Shown one piece after another: positions 1 through 6,096 of a stretch of 7,838 nt of DNA. The first letter of the stretch is position 1, and each line of letters opens with the position of its first letter. Both the position numbers and the translations under genes were made by a program. The stretch is from Clostridiales bacterium (GTDB lineage Bacteria > Bacillota > Clostridia > Oscillospirales > Oscillospiraceae). A model generated the notes under the pieces. The model was not told where the DNA came from and made no database searches. It was given only the letters and a program-made list of their open reading frames with translations. The stretch is taken from positions 5,087-12,924 of the forward strand of contig DQIA01000089.1 of the NCBI GenBank assembly GCA_003525905.1, given 5' to 3'.

Positions 1-14
1 CCTCGCAATGACAC
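1..14. repeat. Partial copy of TCATTGCGAG-type repeat (module D)
   Basis: CCTCGCAATGACAC is the right-hand terminal portion of the element seen complete at 153-193 and 7720-7758. It is in the same orientation as the 153-193 copy and is cut off by the window edge. Confidence 0.6.
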
Positions 15-63
15 ATCAGGGGAGTGCCGTGGTGCACCAGTGCCCTCCTGCCGTTGAATGTCT

Positions 64-95
64 CTGTACAAGGCGCTCAGTGAGCGCCGCTACAG
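64..95. repeat. Hairpin repeat (module C)
   Basis: Outer arms CTGTA (64-68) and TACAG (91-95) enclose inner arms GGCGCTCA (72-79) and TGAGCGCC (81-88) around a single G. The reverse complement begins CTGTAGCGGCGCTCA and matches the start of 7644-7674, so this is a repeat family member and not a chance hairpin. No U-run follows, so it is not an obvious terminator. Confidence 0.65.
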
Positions 96-152
96 ACGCA
101 ATTGGTGCATACCGTTTTATCGACGGCCGGTACGAGTCGGAAGTGCCTCCCC

Positions 153-193
153 GAGATTGCCACGTCGGCCGTTGGCCTCCTCGCAATGACAAA
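153..193. repeat. TCATTGCGAG-type palindromic repeat (module D), complete
   Basis: It begins GAGATTGCCACG and ends CTCGCAATGACAAA. The termini pair through ATTGC (156-160) and GCAAT (183-187), and the centre is an inner GGCC-GTT-GGCC hairpin (167-177). The inverse-orientation copy at 7720-7758 shares the terminal sequences but has a different, still self-complementary, centre. Similarity between the two copies extends outward beyond the element, with CTCGGGGAGGCAC next to one and CTCGGGAAGGCAG next to the other. From memory, REP-like repeats with these termini occur in many bacterial genomes. Confidence 0.75.
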
Positions 194-207
194 TCGGAGG
201 CCGGTTT

Positions 208-226
208 CATTTTAACGAAAGCCTGT
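208..226. repeat. Short conserved repeat module B
   Basis: The reverse complement, ACAGGCTTTCGTTAAAATG, matches 7605-7623 at 18 of 19 positions. It lies between the 20-bp palindrome and the TCATTGCGAG repeat on both sides of the window, so it is part of a longer shared repeat cassette. Confidence 0.6.
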
Positions 227-247
227 ACGGGTCGGCGGCGCTGTGCC

Positions 248-267
248 GGGAGGGGCATGCCCCTCCC
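248..267. repeat. 20-bp perfect palindrome (module A)
   Basis: GGGAGGGGCATGCCCCTCCC reads identically on both strands and is flanked by CTACA on the right. A variant at 7564-7583 has paired G-to-C and C-to-G changes that keep the palindrome perfect, so the symmetry appears to be maintained. Confidence 0.7.
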
Positions 268-343
268 CTACAGCACGCAAAAGCAGCCCGGCAATATCAC
301 TCAAAATCATCCAAAATTCGATCATTCTGGAGGCGACTGCGCC

Positions 344-757
344 ATGCAGGACTATTTTCATCCGCAAATGACCCAACAGGAGCTGCTGGCCATGTCGTCC
401 CTGGCGCTGGCGCATATCGGCGATGCCGTGTTTGAGCTGCTCGTGCGCACAAAGCTGTGCGTCGAGGGCGGCACAACGAACGGCCGCCTGCATCAGCAGA
501 CCGTCGCGCTCGTGCAGGCCCCGGCGCAGGCGCGCTTCGCCGCGCGCATCCAGCCCCTGCTCACGCCGGAGGAGGCCGCCGTCTATCGCCGCGGCCGCAA
601 CGCCCATCCTCACGGCATCCCGAAGCACGCCACGCCGGGCGAATATGCCCGCGCAACGGGGCTGGAGGCCCTGTTTGGCGCGCTGTATCTCTCCGGGCAG
701 ACCGCGCGCATCGAGGCGCTGTTTGCCGCCATGATGGAGGAAGACCATGCCATTTGA
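344..757 (+). CDS. mrnC: Mini-ribonuclease III (MrnC)
   Basis: This 137-residue protein is a stand-alone RNase III catalytic domain without the double-stranded RNA-binding domain of classical RNase III. In Bacillus subtilis, Mini-III trims both ends of 23S rRNA on assembling 50S particles, stimulated by ribosomal protein L3, and works as a homodimer. The signature LALAHIGDAVFELLVR (residues 20-35) carries the metal-binding Asp27. The second conserved block is the basic YRRGRNA (81-87), and the third is ATGLEALFGALYL (104-116), where Glu108 should complete the acidic site. The length is normal for the family. The start at 344 is set by GGAGG at 329-333 with a 10-base spacer; the frame is open further upstream, but only through repeats. 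The last 11 bases overlap rqcH, so the two are probably co-transcribed and translationally coupled. Confidence 0.93.
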   Translation: MQDYFHPQMTQQELLAMSSLALAHIGDAVFELLVRTKLCVEGGTTNGRLHQQTVALVQAPAQARFAARIQPLLTPEEAAVYRRGRNAHPHGIPKHATPGEYARATGLEALFGALYLSGQTARIEALFAAMMEEDHAI

Positions 758-2498
758 CGCCATGTTTCTCACGGCCGTCGCCGCAGAGCTGCGCCCCACC
801 CTTGTCGGGGCCCGCGTGGATAAGGTCCAGCAGCCCGCGCGCGACACCGTCGTGCTCCAGCTGCGCGGGCGCGACGGCGGCGGAAGACTGCTGCTGTCCG
901 CCAACGGCAACCGGCCGCGCGTCCACCTGACGCAGGCGCAGCTGGAAAACCCCGCGCAGCCGCCGATGTTCTGTATGCTGCTGCGCAAGCATCTGGCAGG
1001 CGGCAGGCTTGCCGATATCCGCCAGCCCGCGGCCGAGCGCATGCTCGACCTGACGTTCGACTGCACGGACGAGCTGGGCGTGCCCTGCCGCAAGCACCTG
1101 ATCCTCGAGCTGGTCGGGCGCAATTCCAACCTGATCCTCACGGGGCCGGACGGCCGCATTCTCGACTGCCTGCGGCGCGTGGACTTTGAAATGTCCGAGC
1201 TGCGCCAGCTGCTGCCCGGCCTGTTCTATCACGAGCCGCCGCGGCAGGACCGCCGCATCCCGCAGGAGACGACGGAGGCCGGGCTTCTTGCCCTGCTCGA
1301 CCGGCCGGACGCGGCCATGCGGCTGGACAAATGGCTGCTGGCCCACTTTGCGGGCCTGTCGCCGCTCATCGCGCGCGAGCTGTCGTTCCGCTTTGCGGGC
1401 GAGACAGACGCGCCCATCCCCACGCTGGACGCCGCGCGGCTGGCGGCATTCCTGACGGCGGAGTTCGCCGCCCTGCCGCCCGTACAGATGCAGCCCATGC
1501 TGCTGTGGAAGGACGGCGCACCGACGGATTTCACCTATCGCGACATCCGGCAATACGGCGGCTATCTGCGCGCCGAGCCGTGCGAGAGCTTTTCCACCCT
1601 GCTCGACCGCTTTTATACCGAGACGGACCACGCCGAGCGCATGCGGCAGCGGTCGCAGACGCTGCGCAAGGCCATTTCGAACCTGCACGAGCGCACGCGC
1701 CGCAAGCTGGAGCTGCAGCGGCAGGAGCTGGAGGCCACGCACGACCGCGAGCAGCTGCGCCGTCAGGGCGACATCGTCACGGCGAACCTGCACGCCATCA
1801 CACGCGGGCAGACGCTGCTGCGCGCCGAGGATTTTTATGACGAAAACCTGCGCGAAATTGAAATTCCGCTCAAGCCGAACCTCTCTCCGCAGCAGAACGC
1901 CGCGCGCTTCTACAAGGACTACGCCCGCGCCAAGCACGCCGAGCAGGTGCTCACGCAGCAGATCGCACAGGGCGAGATCGAGGAATCCTATCTGGCCGGC
2001 GTGCTGGAGGAGCTGGCTCGCGCCGAGAATGAGCGCGATCTGAGCGAGATTCGAGCGGAATTGGAGGCCGGTGGCTATGTCCGCCCGGCGGACCGCCGCA
2101 AGCAGGCCCGGCAGCAGCCGTCAAAGCCAATGCACTTCCGCTCATCGGACGGCTTCGACATTTTTGTCGGCCGCAACAACCGCCAGAATGACCAGCTGTC
2201 GCTCAAGACGGCGCGGCGCGACGACCTGTGGCTGCATGTGCAGAAATTTCACGGCACGCACGTTATCATCGCGTGCGCAGGCATCCAGCCGCCGGACGAG
2301 ACGATCACGGAGGCGGCCGAGCTTGCGGCCTACTACTCCGAGGCACGCGAGAGCCAGAACGTCCCCGTTGACGTGACGCCGGTACGCTGCCTGCGCAAGC
2401 CGAACGGGGCCAAGCCGGGCATGGTCGTGTATGACCGCTACCGCACGGTGCTCGTCACCCCGGATGCCGCCCTCCCCGCCCGCCTCCGCGTGGAATGA
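747..2498 (+). CDS. rqcH: Ribosome-associated quality control factor RqcH (NFACT family)
   Basis: This 583-residue protein belongs to the Rqc2/NEMF/FbpA family, often annotated as fibronectin-binding protein. In B. subtilis, RqcH binds 50S subunits carrying a stalled nascent chain and recruits charged tRNA-Ala to add a C-terminal alanine tail that marks the chain for proteolysis, together with RqcP. The NFACT-N domain covers roughly 1-280 and includes GRNSNLIL at 124-131. The position of the tRNA-interacting Asp-Arg pair is Glu97-Arg98 here. Charged, helical coiled-coil arms follow at about 285-345 and 385-445. The NFACT-R domain (about 460-575) has DGFDIFVGRNN, DDLWLHV (492-498), HGTHVII and GAKPGMVVYDRYRTVLVTPD (554-573). 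The length is normal. The start is fixed by GGAGG at 736-740, inside mrnC. A terminator follows the stop codon. Confidence 0.95.
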   Translation: MPFDAMFLTAVAAELRPTLVGARVDKVQQPARDTVVLQLRGRDGGGRLLLSANGNRPRVHLTQAQLENPAQPPMFCMLLRKHLAGGRLADIRQPAAERMLDLTFDCTDELGVPCRKHLILELVGRNSNLILTGPDGRILDCLRRVDFEMSELRQLLPGLFYHEPPRQDRRIPQETTEAGLLALLDRPDAAMRLDKWLLAHFAGLSPLIARELSFRFAGETDAPIPTLDAARLAAFLTAEFAALPPVQMQPMLLWKDGAPTDFTYRDIRQYGGYLRAEPCESFSTLLDRFYTETDHAERMRQRSQTLRKAISNLHERTRRKLELQRQELEATHDREQLRRQGDIVTANLHAITRGQTLLRAEDFYDENLREIEIPLKPNLSPQQNAARFYKDYARAKHAEQVLTQQIAQGEIEESYLAGVLEELARAENERDLSEIRAELEAGGYVRPADRRKQARQQPSKPMHFRSSDGFDIFVGRNNRQNDQLSLKTARRDDLWLHVQKFHGTHVIIACAGIQPPDETITEAAELAAYYSEARESQNVPVDVTPVRCLRKPNGAKPGMVVYDRYRTVLVTPDAALPARLRVE

Positions 2499-2516
2499 GA
2501 AAATGAGAAATAGCAT

Positions 2517-2550
2517 GAACGGCACGCTTTGCGTGCCGTTCGTTGTTTTA
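2517..2550 (+). terminator. Intrinsic terminator of the mrnC-rqcH unit
   Basis: A perfect 11-bp stem (GAACGGCACGC, 2517-2527, with GCGTGCCGTTC, 2531-2541) has a TTT loop and is followed by GTTGTTTTA. It lies 19 bases after the rqcH stop. The opposite strand has a weaker T-run, so it may also give some termination for the convergent cytidylyltransferase gene. Confidence 0.88.
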
Positions 2551-2563
2551 TGATATATAATTT

Positions 2564-2668
2564 GCAGGGAAGGAGCATACCTCTCCCCGACAGCGCACAA
2601 CCGGCGGATGAGCGCAGCTTTTTCCTGTTCCTTTCCCATTTTCAATTTGCTGTATGCCGTTCCCTACA
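2564..2668. repeat. Degenerate inverted repeat related to module A
   Basis: The left arm, 2566-2581 (AGGGAAGGAGCATACC), and the reverse complement of the right arm, 2651-2668 (CTGTAGGGAACGGCATAC), are related. Both resemble the half-site TGTAGGGGAGCGGCATGCC of the palindrome at 7564-7583. The sequence CTCTCCCCGACAGCGC after the left arm also matches the far side of that palindrome. The right arm contains the stop codon of the - strand gene. The ~70 bases between the arms show nothing recognisable. Confidence 0.45.
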
Positions 2669-3236
2669 GATGATCCCGGATGGCGCGCAGGGCCTCGGGG
2701 GTATCGACATCGGCCAGCGCCTCCGGCGGGACGTCGACGGCAAGGTAGCGCTCCGGATACTGCCGGATAACGGCGCTGCCGCCGCGGTCTCCCTCGAGCG
2801 CGCACAGGGCCGGGAAAAATTCCCGCGGGAACAGGTTCGGATTGCCCCGCCGCGTGCCGCAGGCCGCGCCCACGATGCACGACGGATGCTCCCGCCACTG
2901 CCGCACGACCGCGCGCACGGCCGATGCCGACAGCAGCGGCTGGTCGGCCACGAGGAAGGCTATGCCGTCGCACTGCGCCAGCGCCTGCGTGCCGAGGCGG
3001 ACCGTGCGGCTCAGCCCGTCGCCGGGCCGGTCGTTGTGCACCGGCGTGAAGCCGAATTCCCGCGCGAGGGCTGCAACGGCAGGATACTGCGTGACGACGG
3101 CGACGCGGTCGAACACCCCGGCCGGAACGGCCTCGAATGCCCGGCGAATGAGCGGCTTGCCGTCCAGCTCCGCCTCGAGCTTGTTCGCGCCGAAGCGCAC
3201 GGCGTTCCCCGCCGCCATGATGACACAACCGAGCAT
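2664..3236 (-). CDS. mocA: Molybdenum cofactor cytidylyltransferase, MocA/YgfJ type
   Basis: This 190-residue NTP-transferase (MobA-like fold) would transfer CMP from CTP to Mo-molybdopterin, giving the cytosine dinucleotide cofactor used by xanthine dehydrogenase-family enzymes. The N-terminal nucleotide loop is MAAGNAVRFGANKL (residues 7-20), with Lys19 in the conserved lysine position. ADQPLLS (97-103) carries the metal-binding Asp98. RGNPNLF (130-136), LEGDRGG (147-153) and DVDTPEAL (176-183) match the order and spacing of MocA, YgfJ and PucB proteins. The length is close to that of E. coli MocA (about 190 residues). The start is set by GGAGG at 3244-3248 read on the - strand, 7 bases before ATG. 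A longer frame begins 14 codons upstream without a ribosome site. The divergent xdhABC operon supports the role. The exact nucleotide and target enzyme are inferred. Confidence 0.85.
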   Translation of the reverse strand: MLGCVIMAAGNAVRFGANKLEAELDGKPLIRRAFEAVPAGVFDRVAVVTQYPAVAALAREFGFTPVHNDRPGDGLSRTVRLGTQALAQCDGIAFLVADQPLLSASAVRAVVRQWREHPSCIVGAACGTRRGNPNLFPREFFPALCALEGDRGGSAVIRQYPERYLAVDVPPEALADVDTPEALRAIRDHL

Positions 3237-3261
3237 GGTAATACCTCCAGTTTGTATTGAT

Positions 3262-3293
3262 AGGGACAAAACACGCACCCCCGATTTGTCCCT
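3262..3293 (-). promoter_or_regulatory. Hairpin in the leader of the cytidylyltransferase gene
   Basis: AGGGACAAA (3262-3270) and TTTGTCCCT (3285-3293) are exact inverted repeats, with a 14-base loop, ending 25 bases upstream of the start codon at 3236. If the gene is transcribed from beyond this point, the hairpin lies in its 5' leader just before the ribosome binding site. No T-run of terminator quality follows on the - strand. It could instead be another short repeat remnant. Confidence 0.4.
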
Positions 3294-3323
3294 GTGCCCC
3301 TCCGGATGCGGCCGGCCTCCAGG

Positions 3324-3533
3324 TTTGTCATTGCGAGCCTTGCGCGCTCGGAAGCCGTGTCGCTTGGCTCTCCCTTTGGGAGAGCTGGCGGCGCAGCCGC
3401 CTGAGAGGGAAAATCAGCCCTTCCCTTGATTGCTATTGCCATTCAAAAGTGCCTGCAAGGCCCTCTCAGTCACCTTCGGTGACAGCTCTCCCGGAGGGAG
3501 AGCCAGGGGGCGCTTCGCTCCTCGCAATGGCAA
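3324..3533. repeat. MITE-like element with nested inverted repeats
   Basis: The outer termini are TTTGTCATTGCGAG (3324-3337) and CTCGCAATGGCAA (3521-3533), inverted with one mismatch. Inside are longer inverted arms of 45 bp, 3365-3409 and 3461-3505. Each arm contains two small hairpins. On the left these are CTCTCCC-TTT-GGGAGAG and GGCGGC-GCA-GCCGCC; in the right arm they are GTCACC-TTC-GGTGAC-type and CTCTCCC-GGA-GGGAGAG. Most differences between the arms fall in these hairpins and preserve pairing. The ~50-base core (3410-3460) has no coding potential. No transposase is present, so any movement would need one in trans. From memory, GGCTCTCCC/GGGAGAGCC intergenic repeats are common in gut Clostridia. 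Confidence 0.75.
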
Positions 3534-3594
3534 GCCTTTGGCTTCTGCGCCGGGCCCGGCTGTCCGCTCCCCTGCATTTTCCGTTTTTAACTAT

Positions 3595-3623
3595 AGTATA
3601 TCCGGAACCGATGGGGTTTTCCA
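3595..3623 (-). promoter_or_regulatory. Possible promoter for the cytidylyltransferase gene
   Basis: Read on the - strand, TGGAAA (3623-3618) and TATACT (3600-3595) are separated by 17 bases, matching sigma-70-type -35 (4/6) and -10 (5/6) boxes. If used, the mRNA would start near 3588 and carry the whole MITE-like element in a ~350-base leader. The evidence is consensus matching only. Confidence 0.3.
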
Positions 3624-3652
3624 GCCGGAGCGTTCGCCATTGCCGAATTATC

Positions 3653-3676
3653 CGTTATCTATAACATAGAATAACG
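3653..3676. promoter_or_regulatory. Dyad operator candidate, ModE-like (CGTTAT-N12-ATAACG)
   Basis: CGTTAT at 3653-3658 and ATAACG at 3671-3676 are a perfect inverted pair with a 12-base spacer. Inner symmetry CTAT/ATAG (3659-3662/3666-3669) is offset by one base. The site ends 7 bases upstream of the -35 box of the xdh promoter and lies between the two divergent promoter candidates. From memory, E. coli ModE operators have outer CGTTAT and ATAACG half-sites with the same 12-base separation; the inner bases here match that consensus poorly. No modE gene is in the window, so the regulator assignment is inferred. Confidence 0.45.
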
Positions 3677-3683
3677 TTTTCGC

Positions 3684-3712
3684 TTTCCACGCTGCGGAAT
3701 TTATGCTATACT
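3684..3712 (+). promoter_or_regulatory. Probable promoter of xdhABC
   Basis: TTTCCA (3684-3689, 4/6 match to the -35 box), a 17-base spacer, and TATACT (3707-3712, 5/6 match to the -10 box) preceded by the extended -10 element TGC (3704-3706). Predicted initiation near 3719 gives a leader of about 70 bases before xdhA. Confidence 0.6.
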
Positions 3713-3773
3713 TCAAATTACAAAGAAATTTCCCGCAGAATCTGTGCACATTGCCGGAATTCTGCTGCGATCC

Positions 3774-3783
3774 AAAAGGAGGG
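3774..3783 (+). promoter_or_regulatory. Ribosome binding site that sets the xdhA start
   Basis: AAAAGGAGGG lies six bases before ATG 3790. This decides against the in-frame ATG at 3703, which overlaps the predicted -10 region, has no Shine-Dalgarno sequence, and would add an atypical 29-residue extension. Confidence 0.85.
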
Positions 3784-3789
3784 TCCCCC

Positions 3790-6096
3790 ATGGAGGTTGG
3801 CAAGAGCGTCCGCCGTGTGGACGCATTCGACAAGGCAACCGGGCGCGCAAAGTACTGCGATGACCTCTGTGACCGCAGTGCGCTCGTCGCGCGCGTGCTG
3901 CATTCGACCATCGCAAACGGCGTGGTCAAGTCCATCGACACGGGCGCCGCCGAGCAGATCGAGGGCGTCGTGAAGATCGTCACCTGCTTTGACGTGCCGC
4001 AGATCAAATTCCCCACGGCAGGCCATCCGTGGTCGACCGATCCGCACCATCAGGACGTCGCCGACCGCCTGCTGCTGACGTCCCGCGTGCGCTTCTACGG
4101 CGATGACATCGCCGCCGTCGTCGCGGAGAACGAGGTCGCCGCCGCGCAGGCCCTGCGCGCGCTGCGCGTGGAATATGAGGAATATCCCTTCGTGCTGGAC
4201 GTGCAGGAGGCCATGAAGCCCGATGCCCCGCAGCTGCACGAGGAATTCCCGAACAACATCCTCGCCCACACCACCATCCGCAACGGCAACTATGAGGAGG
4301 CCAGCCGTGAGCCGGGCCTTATCAAGGTCGAAGGCTGGTACGACACGCCGACCGTGCAGCACTGCCACATCGAAAACCACATGTGCTTCGCCTCCATGGA
4401 GGCCGGGCGCATCGTCATCTACTCCTCCACGCAGATCCCGCACATCGTCCGCCGCGTCGTCGGGCAGGCTCTCGGCATCCCCTGGGGCAAGGTACGCGTC
4501 GTCAAGCCGTATATCGGCGGCGGCTTCGGCAACAAGCAGGATGCGCTGTATGAGCCGCTGTGCGCCTACCTCTCCACCGTCGTGGGCGGCCGCCTCGTCA
4601 AGCTCGACTGCACGCGCGAGGAGACGTTCGTCTGCAACCGCGTGCGCCACGCCATCCGCACGCACATCATCTCGTGGGTGCGGCCGGACGGCACGTTCGC
4701 CGCGCGCAAGATCGAGTGCTTCTCGAACCAGGGCGCTTACGCCTCCCACGGCCACGGCATCGTCGCCAAGGGCATGGGCGCGTTCCCGCAGCTGTATCCC
4801 TGCCCGAACATCGACGGCGACGCCTACACCGTGTTCACGAACCGCCCCGCCGCGGGCGCGATGCGCGGCTACGGCATCCCGCAGGCCATGTTTGCGGGCG
4901 AATCGCACATTGAGGACGTCTGCCGCGTGCTCGGCGTCGACTCGCTGGAGTACCGCCGCAAGCACATGATGCCCGTCGGCTTCGTCGACGGCTTCTCGAA
5001 GAACGAGAACCATTCCGACACGCTCAATCAGGTGCTGGACAAGGGCGAGGCGTGGATGGACTACAGCCGCAAGCACCGCGAATACGAAAACCAGACCGGC
5101 CCCGTGCGCCGCGGCGTCGGCTGCGCCCTGTTCTGGTACAACACGGCTGTCTGGCCCATCAGCCTTGAGAGCTGCTCGTGCCGCATGGTCCTGAATCAGG
5201 ACGGCTCCATCCAGCTGCAGACCGGCGAGACGGAGATCGGCCAGGGCTGCGACACCGCCTTCGCCCAGATGGCGGCGGACGCCGTGGGCATCCCCGTTTC
5301 GGACGTGCACGTCGTCACGGCGCAGGACACGGACGTCACGCCGTTCGGCACGGGTGCCTATGCCTCGCGCCAGACCTACGTCGGCGGCTTCGCCATCGCC
5401 CAGACGGGTGCGCTGCTCAAGGAGCGCATCCTGAAGTACGCCTGCGAGCTGACGCGCCAGATGCCCGCCCTGCTCGACATTGTCGACGGCAGGATCATCC
5501 GCAGGACGGACGGCCGTGTGCTGATGACGCTCGGCGAGCTTGCCACAGAGGCGCTCTACAGCCTGTCGCACTCCGAACATCTGACGGCGGAATCTACTTA
5601 CCAGATCAAGAACAACGCCTATTCCTTCGGCTGCTCGTTCGCGGAGGTCGAGGTCGACATCCCCCTGTGCAAGGTGAAGCTGCTGAAGCTCATCAACGTG
5701 CACGACTGCGGCAAGCTCATCAACCCGCAGCTTGCCGAGGCGCAGGTGCACGGCGGCATGTCCATGGCCATCGGCTACGGCATGTCCGAGGAGCTGAAGT
5801 TCGACCCGAAGACCGGCCGCCCGCTCAACAACAACCTGCTGGACTACAAGCTCTCGACCATGATGGATCACCCGCATCTCGAGGCCCAGTTCGTGGAGAA
5901 CGCCGAGCCGACGAACCCCTACGGCACGAAGGCCCTCGGCGAGCCGCCCGCCTGCTCCGGCGCGCCGGCCATCCGCAACGCCATCCTGAACGCCACGGGC
6001 ATCGGCATCGACGTCGCGCCCATCACCCCGCACGTTCTCTTCGCCGCATTCGAGAAGGCGGGCCTGTTCGAAAAGGAGGAAACCGCCCATGTATGA
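3790..6096 (+). CDS. xdhA: Xanthine dehydrogenase, molybdenum-binding subunit XdhA
   Basis: This 768-residue cytoplasmic protein is the catalytic large subunit; E. coli XdhA has about 752. It hydroxylates hypoxanthine or xanthine at a molybdopterin-Mo centre. It opens with the family motif GKSVRRVDAFDKATGRAKYCDDL, then the aldehyde oxidase/xanthine dehydrogenase a/b hammerhead domain (to about 125), followed by Mo-cofactor-binding domains. Visible sites are VQHCHIE with Gln190, GGGFGNKQ (243-250), AGAMRGYG with Arg359, ETEIGQGCDT (480-489), TGAYASRQTY (521-530) and ALGEPPA with the expected catalytic base Glu718. Remembered E. coli XdhA shares long stretches such as STQIPHIVRRVVGQAL and GAYASHGH. 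The substrate pocket has Gln250 where bovine XDH has Glu802. The stop overlaps xdhB by 8 bases. Purine specificity is inferred from family resemblance. Confidence 0.93.
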   Translation: MEVGKSVRRVDAFDKATGRAKYCDDLCDRSALVARVLHSTIANGVVKSIDTGAAEQIEGVVKIVTCFDVPQIKFPTAGHPWSTDPHHQDVADRLLLTSRVRFYGDDIAAVVAENEVAAAQALRALRVEYEEYPFVLDVQEAMKPDAPQLHEEFPNNILAHTTIRNGNYEEASREPGLIKVEGWYDTPTVQHCHIENHMCFASMEAGRIVIYSSTQIPHIVRRVVGQALGIPWGKVRVVKPYIGGGFGNKQDALYEPLCAYLSTVVGGRLVKLDCTREETFVCNRVRHAIRTHIISWVRPDGTFAARKIECFSNQGAYASHGHGIVAKGMGAFPQLYPCPNIDGDAYTVFTNRPAAGAMRGYGIPQAMFAGESHIEDVCRVLGVDSLEYRRKHMMPVGFVDGFSKNENHSDTLNQVLDKGEAWMDYSRKHREYENQTGPVRRGVGCALFWYNTAVWPISLESCSCRMVLNQDGSIQLQTGETEIGQGCDTAFAQMAADAVGIPVSDVHVVTAQDTDVTPFGTGAYASRQTYVGGFAIAQTGALLKERILKYACELTRQMPALLDIVDGRIIRRTDGRVLMTLGELATEALYSLSHSEHLTAESTYQIKNNAYSFGCSFAEVEVDIPLCKVKLLKLINVHDCGKLINPQLAEAQVHGGMSMAIGYGMSEELKFDPKTGRPLNNNLLDYKLSTMMDHPHLEAQFVENAEPTNPYGTKALGEPPACSGAPAIRNAILNATGIGIDVAPITPHVLFAAFEKAGLFEKEETAHV

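Larger units (their letters stand above)
1..343. repeat. Repeat-mosaic intergenic region upstream of mrnC
   Basis: No convincing gene lies here. An open frame runs in from the left into mrnC, but it crosses palindromic repeats and has no ribosome binding site before position 344. The interval is made of short structured modules: the end of a TCATTGCGAG-type repeat at 1-14, a palindrome TGGTGCACCA at 30-39, a hairpin at 64-95, a complete TCATTGCGAG-type repeat at 153-193, a short conserved stretch at 208-226, and a 20-bp perfect palindrome at 248-267. Each main module has a counterpart in inverted orientation at 7560-7838. I could not identify a convincing promoter for mrnC. Transcription may read in from a gene left of the window. 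Confidence 0.75.

Noticed and set aside
8..343. N-terminal extension of MrnC of 112 residues
   Set aside because: The extension crosses palindromic repeats and does not resemble any part of the family. A good ribosome binding site at 329-333 supports ATG 344, which gives the normal family length.
3365..3505. CRISPR array or riboswitch in the spacer
   Set aside because: The repeats are inverted, not regularly spaced direct repeats, and no known riboswitch consensus, including the molybdenum cofactor (Moco) class, was recognised. A repeat element explains the structure better.
3257..3669. Small + strand open frames in the divergent spacer
   Set aside because: They run across the MITE-like element and the predicted control region, and have no ribosome binding site or recognisable motif.
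3703..3789. Earlier ATG for xdhA, adding 29 residues
   Set aside because: It overlaps the predicted -10 box and has no ribosome binding site, while AAAAGGAGGG directly precedes ATG 3790, where the conserved GKSVRRVD start motif begins.
3718..6090. A 790-codon open frame antisense to xdhA, with similar long antisense frames over rqcH and xdhB
   Set aside because: These are codon-bias shadows in GC-rich coding DNA. Their translations are low-complexity, rich in Arg, Ala, Val, Asp and Gly, without domain motifs or ribosome binding sites, while the sense strand encodes clear conserved proteins.
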